Positions 44,882 through 53,356 of a DNA stretch of 64,000 nucleotides are shown piece after piece (position 1 is the first letter of the stretch; each line of letters opens with the position of its first letter). A program made the position numbers and the translations under genes. The stretch spans positions 37,089 to 101,088 of the forward strand of contig NZ_BAUX01000016.1 in assembly GCF_002897035.1 (NCBI RefSeq), given 5' to 3'. A model generated the notes under the pieces. The model saw only the letters and a list, made by a program, of their open reading frames with translations, did no database searches and had not been told where the DNA came from. This stretch comes from Methylopila sp. Yamaguchi (lineage in GTDB: Bacteria; Pseudomonadota; Alphaproteobacteria; Rhizobiales; Methylopilaceae).

Positions 44882-45816
44882 TCGAGGCCGCGAAGATCTG
44901 GAACGAGCCGAACAACAAGTCGCACTGGGACCCGCTGGTCGATCCGGAGTGGGATCGCTTCGCCGAGATGGCGCGGCTGGCGGGGCAGGCCATACGGGCC
45001 GAGGCGCCGGGGTTGACCCGCGTGCTCGGCGGGCTGTCGCCCATCGACCCGCTTTTCATCCAGCGCCTCGAAGGCAAGGGCGCGCTCGACGAGGTCGACG
45101 TGATCGCGGTCCACGGCTTTCCGCTCGACTGGAACCTGTGGTCGATCGACGAGTGGCCGGCGAAGGTCGCCGAGATCCGCGCGATCACGCCGAAGCCCGT
45201 TTGGATCACGGAGGCCGGCGTCTCGTCCTTCGGATCCGAGGAGGTGCAGGCCTGGGGCGTGCGCAAGACCGCGGAGCTTCTGATCGGCCAGGCGCCCCGC
45301 ATCCACTGGTACAGCCTCTACGACCTGCCGATGGCCTGGGGCGCGACCACGCGGCACAAGGAGGCGGAAGGCTCATCCTACTACCGGCACTTCCACATGG
45401 GGCTGCTGCGCGCGGACGGCTCGCCCAAGCCCGCGCTCGACGCCTACGCGCCCTACGCCGCGGAGATGGGGCTGTGCCAGTGGTTCCACTTCGAGGACCA
45501 CCGGCTGGACGAGGCGGTCCGCTGGATGCGCCGGCTGGGCGTTCGCCATGTCCGCACCGGGCTGTCCTGGGCCGACAGCTTCCGGCCGAACGCCCTCGAC
45601 TGGTTCGACCGCCAGATGGAGGCGCTGGCGGAGTTCGAAACCACGGTGACGTTCTGCTTCACGCCGGAGCACCGCGGGATCGAGCCGCACCACACCAGCG
45701 CGCCGCTGGTCGCGAAGGAGTTCGCGGAGTTCTGCGCGGCCATGGTCCGTCGCTACGCGGCGTCCGCCCCGCGCCGCCGGAGCCTCGAGCCCGCGCTCGC
45801 CGCCGTGTCCCGCTGA
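44878..45816 (+). CDS. Clan GH-A glycosidase (beta-xylosidase-like), apparently circularly permuted
   Basis: 312 residues, ATGA overlap with the methyltransferase. The acid/base motif IWNEPN (Glu10) is at the very N-terminus and the nucleophile motif WITEAG (Glu112) follows, so strands beta4-beta8 come first. Residues about 203-295 (FHFEDHRLDEAVRWMRRLGV; VRTGLSWADS; FCFTPEH) look like strands beta1-beta3, which normally precede the NEP motif. No signal peptide, so probably cytoplasmic. A xylose- or related glycoside substrate would suit the UXS-like enzyme in the divergent operon. Clan GH-A membership is secure, specificity is not. Confidence 0.82.
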   Translation: MIEAAKIWNEPNNKSHWDPLVDPEWDRFAEMARLAGQAIRAEAPGLTRVLGGLSPIDPLFIQRLEGKGALDEVDVIAVHGFPLDWNLWSIDEWPAKVAEIRAITPKPVWITEAGVSSFGSEEVQAWGVRKTAELLIGQAPRIHWYSLYDLPMAWGATTRHKEAEGSSYYRHFHMGLLRADGSPKPALDAYAPYAAEMGLCQWFHFEDHRLDEAVRWMRRLGVRHVRTGLSWADSFRPNALDWFDRQMEALAEFETTVTFCFTPEHRGIEPHHTSAPLVAKEFAEFCAAMVRRYAASAPRRRSLEPALAAVSR

Positions 45817-46078
45817 CCTCCTAAGATCCGCCCTCCCGCGTCCCGAAGCGCCGTCGTCAGCGGCGTGCGGTCGGCGCGCGCCGTTTTTGCGGGCCGCAAA
45901 GATCGGTTAGAATGAGATGGTCCGACGCCCTGTCGCGCGATCGGGCCTCTCGGGCGTAGCCGCCGCCACCACAGTCCGATACGAGAGCGTGCGCGTCCGA
46001 TTTTGGCGAAGGAGTTTTGCGGGCGACGCGGACTTTGCGAAAGGGAACGTCCAGCGACCGACGGACTGGGAGGGGCGG
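45817..46078. other. Intergenic region before the small beta-rich protein
   Basis: No gene is supported here. A GGAAC at 46044 is followed by 17 bases and CTGG rather than a TT, so it is only a weak promoter candidate. Confidence 0.4.
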
Positions 46079-46435
46079 ATGACGTTGGAGTTTGTGGTGT
46101 CGGACACCGGCCGGCTGTGCTGCGACAACGTTGAGATCGCGGATGTCGAGATTACGATCACAGTTCGCCGGGGCGCTGAAGGTCAAGGGCGCGCCTCAGG
46201 ATCTCTCCGCGGGGGCGCGGACGCCGTCGATGCGTGCCGGAACGCGGCCGCCGTCGAGCTGCTCACCCGGCATTTCGGCCGGGTGCTGATCCAGATTCAC
46301 CGCATCGATGATCTGCACGCCCATTTCGACCTCGCGGAATCGGTCGAGGTCCTCGGGATCGACGCTCCCGTCTCGCCGGCCCTCGCGCCCGCGGACGACA
46401 ATCATCTCCCAGACGGACGACGCCCGCGCACCTGA
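46079..46435 (+). CDS. Hypothetical 118-residue protein
   Basis: Start at 46079 with GGGAGGGGCGG upstream. The sequence begins MTLEFVVSDTGRLCCDNVEI and looks like a short beta-rich domain followed by an amphipathic helix (ACRNAAAVELLTRHFGRVLIQIHRI) and a polar tail. I do not recognise the family. It lies next to the stress cassette. Codon use is compatible with a real gene but is the only support besides the ribosome site. Confidence 0.5.
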   Translation: MTLEFVVSDTGRLCCDNVEIADVEITITVRRGAEGQGRASGSLRGGADAVDACRNAAAVELLTRHFGRVLIQIHRIDDLHAHFDLAESVEVLGIDAPVSPALAPADDNHLPDGRRPRT

Positions 46436-46553
46436 CCCGCTATTCCGGACGGGCCTGAGGCTCCTTCAAAGCTTCAGAGCGTCGGCCTTCCCTCTCGCCG
46501 GGAGCAAGGTAACAAGGGGACACGTATGAGGCGATCGGACGCGCACCATCTCG

Positions 46554-46579
46554 GGAACAAAATGCTGCGGCTCGTATTA
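46554..46579 (+). promoter_or_regulatory. EcfG-type promoter candidate for nepR
   Basis: GGAAC (46554-46558), 17 bases, then ATTATC, about 130 bp before the nepR start. The first -10 base is A rather than C or G. The rest of 46436-46711 holds nothing else recognised. Confidence 0.55.
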
Positions 46580-46711
46580 TCAAGGCTGGCTTAGCACATG
46601 AGCGGTTTGGCTTGAGATTCTAGACTGCCCGGCCCCCGAGTCGCCCGTGATTTGGCGGAATAGCCGGTACAATGGTACGGTGGACTTAGGCTTAGGGCGG
46701 TGAGCGGCGAG

Positions 46712-46930
46712 ATGGACGACTTCGACGAGAAGGCGGACACCGAGGAAAGGTTGGCGCGCCAGCAATCGATCGGCGCCGAATTGCGGCAGGTGTTCGACGA
46801 CGTGCAGGCCGAACCGGTTCCGGAGAATCTTTTAGAGCTCGCGAGGCTGATCGACCGAAGGCTTGGAGGCGAGCGTGAGCCGGCGCGACTGACGCTGGTA
46901 GCCTCCAACGGAGTGCGTAAGGACCGATAG
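46712..46930 (+). CDS. nepR: Anti-sigma factor NepR
   Basis: 72 residues from ATG 46712 (GGTGAG upstream); a GTG at 46700 would add four. The core QQSIGAELRQVFDDVQAEPV then PENLLELARLID is the two-helix NepR signature that clamps EcfG between sigma2 and sigma4 and is captured by phosphorylated PhyR. The gene is convergent with ecfG (stop to stop 36 bp), not in an operon with it as in most relatives. Confidence 0.9.
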   Translation: MDDFDEKADTEERLARQQSIGAELRQVFDDVQAEPVPENLLELARLIDRRLGGEREPARLTLVASNGVRKDR

Positions 46931-46966
46931 GCAGGGCCCGCGCGTAAGCGAGGCCGAGAGAACGCG

Positions 46967-47542
46967 TCAGGTCATGTCGTCGACCGTCGCGGCGTCGAGG
47001 ATCGACGCCAGACGCGCCCGCGCCCGGTTCAGCCGGCTTTTGACCGTCCCCATCGCGCAGCCGCAGACCTCCATGCATTCTTCGTAGCTGAAACCCAGTC
47101 CGCCGATCAGAATGACCACCTCGCGTTGGTCGGCGGGCAACTGATCGAGCGCCTCTTTCATCGCGCTTGTCGCCGCAAGCCACTTCTGCGGCGGCGCCGC
47201 ACCGATGTCCTCAGCCGTGACGCCCGCGGCCATCTTGCGCTCGCGGGTGCGTTTCTTCGCGGTCCCGATATGGGTGTGGCGCAGGATGGTGAAGAGCCAC
47301 GCCTTCAGATTCGTCCCCGGCGTGAATTGGTGAAGGTTCGCCAGCGCCCGGAGCAGGGTCTCCTGCAAAAGGTCGTCGGCCTCGCCCGCGTCCCGGGTGA
47401 TCGATCTCGCGAACCCGCGCAGAGCAGGGATGAGCGCAATAACCGATCGCTGAACCTGGGCGACGTCGTTTGCTGGCGTTGGCAGCGGGACCTGGGCATC
47501 GACCCCGCGACGCGCAGCAGTCGATGGCATCGCTACGGGCAT
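46967..47542 (-). CDS. ecfG: ECF sigma factor EcfG (general stress response)
   Basis: 191 residues from ATG 47542 (AGGAG upstream). Sigma2 spans about 30-97 (DLLQETLLRALANLHQFTPG; NLKAWLFTILRHTHIGTAKK) and sigma4 about 125-180 (EALDQLPADQREVVILIGGL; CGCAMGTVKSRLNRARARL). It fits the EcfG/RpoE2 group that directs transcription from GGAAC-type promoters when PhyR sequesters NepR. Its own upstream region contains such a promoter (47577-47602), indicating autoregulation. Confidence 0.92.
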   Translation of the reverse strand: MPVAMPSTAARRGVDAQVPLPTPANDVAQVQRSVIALIPALRGFARSITRDAGEADDLLQETLLRALANLHQFTPGTNLKAWLFTILRHTHIGTAKKRTRERKMAAGVTAEDIGAAPPQKWLAATSAMKEALDQLPADQREVVILIGGLGFSYEECMEVCGCAMGTVKSRLNRARARLASILDAATVDDMT

Positions 47543-47576
47543 AAGACGTCTCCTGATCACTTCGGGACATCACCTG

Positions 47577-47602
47577 CAAGGATCGAGCGTCAGTTTTGTT
47601 CC
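47577..47602 (-). promoter_or_regulatory. Autoregulatory EcfG-type promoter of ecfG
   Basis: Minus-strand GGAAC (47602-47598) followed by AAAA, 17 bases in all, then CTTGC, 35 bp before the ecfG ATG. Confidence 0.78.
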
Positions 47603-47701
47603 AGAGGCCGTCGGAGAGTTCGGAGGCGTTCGAGCGATCTGGCCGCCCACGGATGGGCCTCCCGGCGCGTCAGCCGCTGAACTCGCTTCGAACCGAAACG
47701 T

Positions 47702-47727
47702 GGAACAAAACCGCGCACCAAAGCTTA
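47702..47727 (+). promoter_or_regulatory. EcfG-type promoter for the DUF2934/phyR transcript
   Basis: GGAAC (47702-47706) followed by AAAACCGCG, 17 bases in all, then CTTATC, 30 bp before the DUF2934 ATG. It shares GGAACAAAACCGCG with the ino1 promoter. Confidence 0.75.
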
Positions 47728-47756
47728 TCGCGCCGAAACGGCTATGGAGTCGAGGC

Positions 47757-47987
47757 ATGGACCGGAGAGACGACCTCATTCGCGACCGCGCCTATCAGAT
47801 CTGGATCGCAGAGGGACAGCCGAGCGATCGTCATGCCGAGCACTGGGCTCAGGCGGAGGCGGAGATCGACGCCGAATTGGCCGCGGGCGCTGCGGCTGGG
47901 ACTCCTAACGGTGAGCTGACGGCCGGGGCGCCGCTCGCTTCCTCAGGCGACGCCGTCTCGGCGGGCGGGGCGGGCCAGCTTCCGTGA
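47757..47987 (+). CDS. DUF2934 small protein
   Basis: 76 residues. IRDRAYQIWIAEGQPSDRHA then EHWAQAEAEI is the DUF2934 motif, common in alphaproteobacterial stress loci and near phyR or ecfG. The remainder is Ala/Gly-rich and probably disordered. Function unknown. The stop overlaps the next small gene (GTGA). Confidence 0.82.
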   Translation: MDRRDDLIRDRAYQIWIAEGQPSDRHAEHWAQAEAEIDAELAAGAAAGTPNGELTAGAPLASSGDAVSAGGAGQLP

Positions 47988-48229
47988 CAGGGCCACAGAA
48001 CAGCGAGAGATACCCGGCGACGGTTCCCGCCGCGCGGCTCGCCGTCGTGGGCCTGCTCGCAGTGGTGACGTTGCGCTTGGCGTCGAGGCTCGGGCCCGCG
48101 AGCGTCGTGCTGGGCGTTCTCGCCCTCGCCGCGATCCGAACGCGTCGCCGCGACGCCGAGCCGGCCAGGCGCTACGCCACCTCCCAGGCGCCGAGCTCAC
48201 CAAGCGCCGAGATGGAGCCGACGGCATGA
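47984..48229 (+). CDS. Small membrane protein upstream of phyR
   Basis: 81 residues, GTG start overlapping the DUF2934 stop. One or two hydrophobic helices (ARLAVVGLLAVVTLRLASRL; PASVVLGVLALAAI) and a polar tail. The reading frame is uninterrupted and coupled, but nothing identifies the family. Confidence 0.5.
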   Translation: MTGPQNSERYPATVPAARLAVVGLLAVVTLRLASRLGPASVVLGVLALAAIRTRRRDAEPARRYATSQAPSSPSAEMEPTA

Positions 48230-48284
48230 GCGAGTGGCCCGCGGACGGGACACGCTCGCCCGCTGGCTCCAGGAAGGACCGGCC

Positions 48285-49058
48285 ATGAACCGCGACGAGC
48301 TTTTCAGCAAATTGCCCTTTGTTCGCCGGCACGCCCGCATGCTGCTCGGCCGCCAGGACGACGGCGATCGCTTGGTCGCCCACGCTCTGCAGCGTCTCAT
48401 CGGCGCAATATCGCCGCGTGACCGGTTTGATCCCTGGGACGTTCTGCTTTTCCAAGCCCTCTACGAAAGCCTTGAGCGGCAGGGAGCGCCGCCGCGCTGG
48501 ACGCCCGAAGAAACTTCCACGCGGGAACGGATCGCGGACCAGCGGCTGCAGGCGATCCCGCTCGCGGCGCGAGCCGTGCTGCTGCTGACCGCCGTCGAGG
48601 GGTTCAGCGAGGCGGCGACCGCGGTTATCCTCGGAATGTCGCACCTTGAGGTCCGCCATCTCGCCGACGACGCGCAGCGCGTCATCGAGCGCGATTTACA
48701 AACCACCGTCCTCATCATCGAAGACGAGTGGCCGATCGCGCGTCATCTTCGCCAGATCGTCAACACCCTTGGCCACGACGTGGTCGCGATCGCGGGGACG
48801 CAACGCGACGCCGTCGACCTTGCGGCCCGTCACCACCCCGGTCTTGTGATTGCGGACATAAAGCTCGCAGACGGATCCTCGGGCGCGGATGCGGCCTCGT
48901 CGATCCTGCTGGACAGGGCGACTCCGGTTGTGTTCGTCACCGCCCATCCCGGCGATCTGCTGCGCAGTCGCCGGAACGACACGACCTACCTCATCACCAA
49001 GCCGTTCTCCCCGGCGATGATCAAAACGACCATCAGTCAGGCGCTGTTCTTCTCCTGA
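48285..49058 (+). CDS. phyR: Response regulator PhyR
   Basis: 257 residues, GGAAGGACC site before ATG 48285. Residues about 1-140 are an EcfG-like sigma mimic (FVRRHARMLLGRQDDGDRLV; LTAVEGFSEAATAVILGMS), and 142-257 a receiver with acidic pair E146/D147, phospho-acceptor D191, T219 and K239. Phosphorylation exposes the sigma mimic, which binds NepR and frees EcfG. It ends inside the convergent kinase gene (22-bp overlap). Confidence 0.95.
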   Translation: MNRDELFSKLPFVRRHARMLLGRQDDGDRLVAHALQRLIGAISPRDRFDPWDVLLFQALYESLERQGAPPRWTPEETSTRERIADQRLQAIPLAARAVLLLTAVEGFSEAATAVILGMSHLEVRHLADDAQRVIERDLQTTVLIIEDEWPIARHLRQIVNTLGHDVVAIAGTQRDAVDLAARHHPGLVIADIKLADGSSGADAASSILLDRATPVVFVTAHPGDLLRSRRNDTTYLITKPFSPAMIKTTISQALFFS

Positions 49059-50029
49059 AGTCCCACGACACGGCTCGAGGCGCCGAAGTCGCCCTCGATG
49101 ACGCAGACGAGCCCGTCACTGGTGAACGCATAGTCGACGGCGGCGTCGGTCTTGAACGCGACTGCTTGCTGGATCAGCTCTCGGCCGAACCCCGCGGGAC
49201 CGGGAGGAGCCCTATGCGTGACCCCCGTCTCCTTCCAGGCCAACCGCATCCGCGCCGGCGCATCGGGCAGACGCATCCATTGCAGGCTGAGTCGGCCGTT
49301 CGGTTGCGACAGCGCGCCGTGCTCGCATGCGTTCGCGACCAGCTCGTGCAGCGCGAGAGTGAGCGTCTGCACGACAGAAGGACGAAGCACGAAGTCGACC
49401 GGTCCATCGAGGGTGACCCTGCCGGGCTCGTGGGTGACGTGGCCCGTCGCCTCGAGGCTCAGTTCGCCTTGGATCAGCGACTCGAGCGTGATCGGAGCGT
49501 CCTCCACCTCGAGGGACAGCAACGTCTGCGCGCGTGCGAGCGCCGCGAGCCGCCGTCCGAACCGCCGTTGGTAGTCGGCGCCGGACGCGCCGTGCTCGGC
49601 GGAGGCCGCTCCAATCGCTTGGACGACCGTTATGAGGTTGAACGCGCGGTGCTGCATCTCGGTCAGCAGCGCGCTTTGTCGCTCCAGACGACTGTGCAGG
49701 AGGTGGACGCCGGTGGATGCGCCGATCCACCCCGAAATTGTCTCCCCGCCCTCGGTCAAAGGGGCGGCGGAAGATTGAAACCACCGCCAGCCGCCTGCCT
49801 GGATGTCCCAAAGGCGATGTTCGACATGAAAACTCCCGCTGGCGGACGCGTCCAACCATGCGGCGCGCGTGAGTTCGTGATCGTCAGCAAAGACCGCGGC
49901 CAGCCAGCCGTCCCCCAGACTGGCCGCCGTTGTCTGCCCGGTCGCTACACTCCATTCCCGGCTCGACCAGATCCACCCTCCGCCTGCGTCCGCCCGCCAG
50001 AAGGATTGTGGTAGCCGCTTGCCCATCAT
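49037..50029 (-). CDS. PAS-HWE family sensor histidine kinase, likely PhyR kinase
   Basis: 330 residues. A PAS domain (about 10-110: WSVATGQTTAASLGDGWLAA; HRLWDIQAGGWRWFQSSAAP) precedes the HWE/HisKA_2 phospho-acceptor EMQHRAFNLITVVQAIG (His127) and an N-box HELVANACEHGAL with GFGRELIQQAVA. No membrane segment, so a cytoplasmic sensor. Kinases of this group phosphorylate PhyR; adjacency makes that the likely target. ATG 50029 is followed by a second ATG at 50026. Confidence 0.9.
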   Translation of the reverse strand: MMGKRLPQSFWRADAGGGWIWSSREWSVATGQTTAASLGDGWLAAVFADDHELTRAAWLDASASGSFHVEHRLWDIQAGGWRWFQSSAAPLTEGGETISGWIGASTGVHLLHSRLERQSALLTEMQHRAFNLITVVQAIGAASAEHGASGADYQRRFGRRLAALARAQTLLSLEVEDAPITLESLIQGELSLEATGHVTHEPGRVTLDGPVDFVLRPSVVQTLTLALHELVANACEHGALSQPNGRLSLQWMRLPDAPARMRLAWKETGVTHRAPPGPAGFGRELIQQAVAFKTDAAVDYAFTSDGLVCVIEGDFGASSRVVGLQEKNSA

Positions 50030-50302
50030 CCCCACGCCCGCCTGCCTTGATGGCCTTGAGCCCCTGCAATCCGCGTGACGCCGCTGAAATCGGCGCCTCC
50101 CGCCCATCGTTAATCGATTATCGCTCGCGGGACAGCACGGCGGCCAGCCATGTCTTGGTCTGGACGGGGCGCGTAGAGAGCCTGTGACAAGCAAATCCGC
50201 GCTGCGCAACTCCGGATGTCACCGCTGAACATGACGGGGCGCGCGACAGGTGGCGCACGGCGATCTCGGGATCGCGTCAGCGCGGACGTGGCCGGCAATG
50301 GC
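50030..50302. other. Intergenic region upstream of the HWE kinase
   Basis: Between the kinase start and the GMC oxidoreductase stop. No stress-type promoter and no gene is visible, so the kinase promoter is unidentified. Confidence 0.4.
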
Positions 50303-51868
50303 TCAGACGCCGTGCGCCGCACGGATCATCCGGGCCGCCCGCTCGCCGATGATCGCGCAGGGCGCCTGGGTGTTCCCGGTCGTAACGCGCGGCATGATCG
50401 AGGCGTCCGCCACCCGCAGACCTTGTACGCCGTAGACTTCGAGAGAGCCGTTCACGACCGACATGGAGTCCCGTCCCATCTTGGCCGTGCAGCTCTGGTG
50501 CCAGTAGGTGACGGCGGACTCGCGCACGAACTGCTTCATGGCCTCGCCCCCCAGCCGGCCGGGCAGCGCTTCACCCTTCACGAAGGGCTTGAAGGCTTGG
50601 GCCGCGCCGAGTTCGCGGCAGAGATCGACGCACCGCAGCGCCGTGTCCAGGTCGGCGGGATCGGACAACGCGTTCGGGTCGATCGTGATCGGCGTCCCCG
50701 GGTCGGCGGCCGTAAGACGCACCCTGCCGCGACTGCCGGGACGGGCGAGGCCCGCGAACATTGTCCAGCCGTGCGCCGGCGCGCCCCGCGCCGCCGTCCG
50801 CTCGCTCGGAACCGGAAATTCCACCTGGCAGAACAGCAGGTCGGGGCTGTCGAGCTCAGGACGGCTCTTCCAGTAGAGCGTCGCCTCGCTGCCGCTGTTT
50901 CGCGGCGCGATCGGCTCCCGATACTCCCAGATGCATCCGAACGACAAATGGTCCTGCAGATTCTGGCCGACGCCGGGCAGGTGCTGCGTGACGGGAATGT
51001 CGAAGCGGCCGAGTTCGGCCTCGTCGCCCACGCCCGAATGCATCAGCACCTTCGGCGTGTGCATCGCGCCGAGCGACAGGACGACTTCCAGCCCCGCACG
51101 GATCGTCAGGACCGCGCCGTCGCGCAGGATCTCGACGCCCATGGCGCGGCCGCCCTCGATCACGACGCGGCGGACCGTGGCGCGGGTCAGCACGGTGAGA
51201 TTCGGACGGTCTCTCAAGGGGTGGAGATAGGCCCGGAACAGCGAATGGCGCCGCCCGTCACGCATCAGCACATCGGAGATGGCCGCCCCTCCGGGCCCTT
51301 CCATCATCGCGCCATTCGGGTGGTCGAATGTCGGAACGCCGATCTCCGCGGCGGCGGCGAGCATCGCCCCGGCGATTGGGCTCGGATCGGGCGCGGGCTG
51401 CACCCAGACCGGACCCGACGTTCCGCGGTAGCGCGGGTCCGGCGCGCCCCGCCAGTTCTCGATATCGCGGTAGATATTGAGGACGGGCTCGTACCCCCAG
51501 TCCGGGTCGCCCGACTCGGCCGCAAAGGCGTCCCAGTCGTTGCGGTGCCCGCGCGCCCACACCATGACGTTGATGCTGGAGCCGCCGCCGAGCCCCTTGC
51601 CCATCGACATGGAAAGCGACCGGCCGTCGAGGTGCGGATTGGGCTCCGCCTGGAACCCCCAGTCGCGTTCGCTTCCCAGATTGGCGGGCCAGCGGGAGGG
51701 GTCGAGCACCTCTTCCGCTTCGTCGTCGCCGCCGGCCTCGATCAACAGAACCTGCGCATCCGGATTCTCAGCCAGGCGGCGGGCGACCACGGAGCCTGAC
51801 GAGCCCGCGCCGCAGACGATGAAATCGTAGTCGGGTCGCAGCGCGTCAGACCGGTCCAGAACCGTCAC
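50303..51868 (-). CDS. GMC-family FAD oxidoreductase (choline/alcohol dehydrogenase type)
   Basis: 521 residues, GTG start in a GTGA overlap with the hydrolase gene. DFIVCGAGSSGSVVARRLAE binds FAD, GKGLGGGSSINVMVWARGHR is the first GMC signature, GAMHTPKVLMHSGVG the second, and YWHQSCTAKMG holds the active-site His. It oxidises an alcohol, aldehyde or sugar; substrate unknown. Last gene of the cupin/hydrolase/GMC operon. Confidence 0.92.
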   Translation of the reverse strand: MTVLDRSDALRPDYDFIVCGAGSSGSVVARRLAENPDAQVLLIEAGGDDEAEEVLDPSRWPANLGSERDWGFQAEPNPHLDGRSLSMSMGKGLGGGSSINVMVWARGHRNDWDAFAAESGDPDWGYEPVLNIYRDIENWRGAPDPRYRGTSGPVWVQPAPDPSPIAGAMLAAAAEIGVPTFDHPNGAMMEGPGGAAISDVLMRDGRRHSLFRAYLHPLRDRPNLTVLTRATVRRVVIEGGRAMGVEILRDGAVLTIRAGLEVVLSLGAMHTPKVLMHSGVGDEAELGRFDIPVTQHLPGVGQNLQDHLSFGCIWEYREPIAPRNSGSEATLYWKSRPELDSPDLLFCQVEFPVPSERTAARGAPAHGWTMFAGLARPGSRGRVRLTAADPGTPITIDPNALSDPADLDTALRCVDLCRELGAAQAFKPFVKGEALPGRLGGEAMKQFVRESAVTYWHQSCTAKMGRDSMSVVNGSLEVYGVQGLRVADASIMPRVTTGNTQAPCAIIGERAARMIRAAHGV

Positions 51869-52629
51869 TTCGAAAGAGCCTTGGCCGCGGTCTCGATCAG
51901 CTCGGCGACCGCGGCCGGCTGCGACATGAACAGAGCGTGGCTGCCCTTGACCTCCTTCACCGTGCTGCCGGCTCGCTTCGCCATCGTCCGCATCAGGTCG
52001 GGATGGATCGCCCGGTCTTCGGTCGCGATGAGCGCCCAGCTCTTCTTGGTCTTCCAGGCCGGCTGGCTGATCTTCGCCTCGAAGCTCGCCTTGGAGGGGA
52101 AGACCTGCGAGGCGGCCATGAACTCGGCCTCGGCCTTCGGCACGTCGCCGGCGAAGTCCGCCGCGTAGACCTCTGGGTCGAGGTAGAGATAGCCGTCCGC
52201 CGTGGCCTTGATGCCCGTCGTCGCGGGCGGCGTCTTACCGGCGAGATCGAGCAGGTTCTCGCCCTCGTCCGGCTGGAACGCCGCGACGTAGACCAGGCCG
52301 GCGACGTTCTCCGCCGAGCCCGCCTGGGTCACGACCATGCCGCCGTAGCTGTGGCCCACCAGCACGGACGGCCCGTCCTGGAGGTCCAGGATGCGTCGCG
52401 CCGCGGCCACGTCGTCCGGCAAGGAGGTCATCGGCGGCTGCACCACCGTCACCTTGTACCCCTTGGCTTTCAGCAGGTCATGGACCTTGCGCCAGCCCGA
52501 GCCGTCGGCCAGGGCGCCGTGAACGATGACCACGTTCTTGATCGGGGCCGCCGCGAAGGCCGGGGCCACGGCTGCCATCGCCAGCAGCGCGCCGCCGGCG
52601 AGCGAGAGCGTGAGGTGCGTCAATCCCAT
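51865..52629 (-). CDS. Exported alpha/beta hydrolase
   Basis: 254 residues with a cleavable signal peptide (MGLTHLTLSLAGGALLAMAA to AFAAA, about 27). VVIVHGALADGSGWRKV is the oxyanion strand, GHSYGG (Ser94) the nucleophile elbow, with Asp in ATEDRAIHPD and His in KGSHALFMSQP completing the triad. Resembles EstC/salicylate-esterase-like proteins. Periplasmic; substrate unknown. Confidence 0.9.
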   Translation of the reverse strand: MGLTHLTLSLAGGALLAMAAVAPAFAAAPIKNVVIVHGALADGSGWRKVHDLLKAKGYKVTVVQPPMTSLPDDVAAARRILDLQDGPSVLVGHSYGGMVVTQAGSAENVAGLVYVAAFQPDEGENLLDLAGKTPPATTGIKATADGYLYLDPEVYAADFAGDVPKAEAEFMAASQVFPSKASFEAKISQPAWKTKKSWALIATEDRAIHPDLMRTMAKRAGSTVKEVKGSHALFMSQPAAVAELIETAAKALSK

Positions 52630-52684
52630 GTCCTGGGCTCTTTCATCTCGTGTGTCGAAGGGGGTGGTCGGCAGGCCGCCGGCG

Positions 52685-53170
52685 TCAGCGGGCCTTGCTG
52701 GGGTCGTCGGCCGGATTGACGTAGTTCAGACCGAAGGGGCCCGTTCCGTTCACCTGGATGACGGCCGCCTGCTCCTTGGTCCAGAGCGAGTGCGGCATCA
52801 GGGCCGGCAGGTAGAGGAAGCCGCCCTCCCGGAACGGCGCGCCGCGGCTCTCGACCCGCGTTTCGCCCATGTCGTGAACGAGGGCGCCGGCCAGAAGCGT
52901 GACGGTCTCGTCGGTCGCATGGGTGTGCGGGGCGATCACGGTCCCAGGCGGAATACGCAGCCGCAGCGCGAACGGCCCGGGCTTGTCCGGATCGCCCATG
53001 ACGACGCTGATCTCGACGCCCTTGGGCAGCGCGGCGGGGGCGGCCGTCCACTGGACGGCGGCCGCGTCCGAGATGGCGATCATCTGCTTGTGGCTGGCGG
53101 TGTCCGCCCCGGCGGCGGTCGACAGAGAGCCGGCCACGGCGAAGGCAGCCAATCTAAGTGCTTGCCTCAC
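52685..53170 (-). CDS. Exported cupin-domain protein
   Basis: 161 residues from GTG 53170, which has GGAAGGA nine bases upstream; ATG 53197 lacks a site. Signal peptide VRQALRLAAFAVAGSLSTAA to AGAD. Cupin motif 1 IPPGTVIAPHTHATDETVTLLAG (read in two parts, about 80-102) with His-His-Glu metal ligands, motif 2 LPALMPHSLW. Probably a periplasmic metal-dependent or sugar/ligand-binding cupin. First gene of the minus-strand operon, divergent from the kinase. Confidence 0.86.
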   Translation of the reverse strand: MRQALRLAAFAVAGSLSTAAGADTASHKQMIAISDAAAVQWTAAPAALPKGVEISVVMGDPDKPGPFALRLRIPPGTVIAPHTHATDETVTLLAGALVHDMGETRVESRGAPFREGGFLYLPALMPHSLWTKEQAAVIQVNGTGPFGLNYVNPADDPSKAR

Positions 53171-53226
53171 GAACGAATTCCTTCCCCTGCGATGCATTAT
53201 GTTGACGACGACGCGCGAGATCCCAT

Positions 53227-53243
53227 CGTAGACTTGATCTACG
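53227..53243. promoter_or_regulatory. Inverted repeat in the cupin/kinase intergenic region
   Basis: CGTAGA-N5-TCTACG, perfect arms, centred in the 186-bp gap between divergent units. A plausible operator for the NarL-type regulator encoded downstream. Confidence 0.4.
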
Positions 53244-53356
53244 TGCGGCATGACTTGTTTTGTGACCGATTTTTGCTGCACATCCTGGTTCAGCAGCTTA
53301 AGGTCGGGCGGCCGTAGTATGAGCGTCGTGGGCCAGGCCGAAATGGCGATCCGCAT

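Noticed and set aside
46044..46069. GGAAC-N17-CTGG before the 118-residue hypothetical gene
   Set aside because: Lacks TT and lies only 10-15 bp from the start codon.
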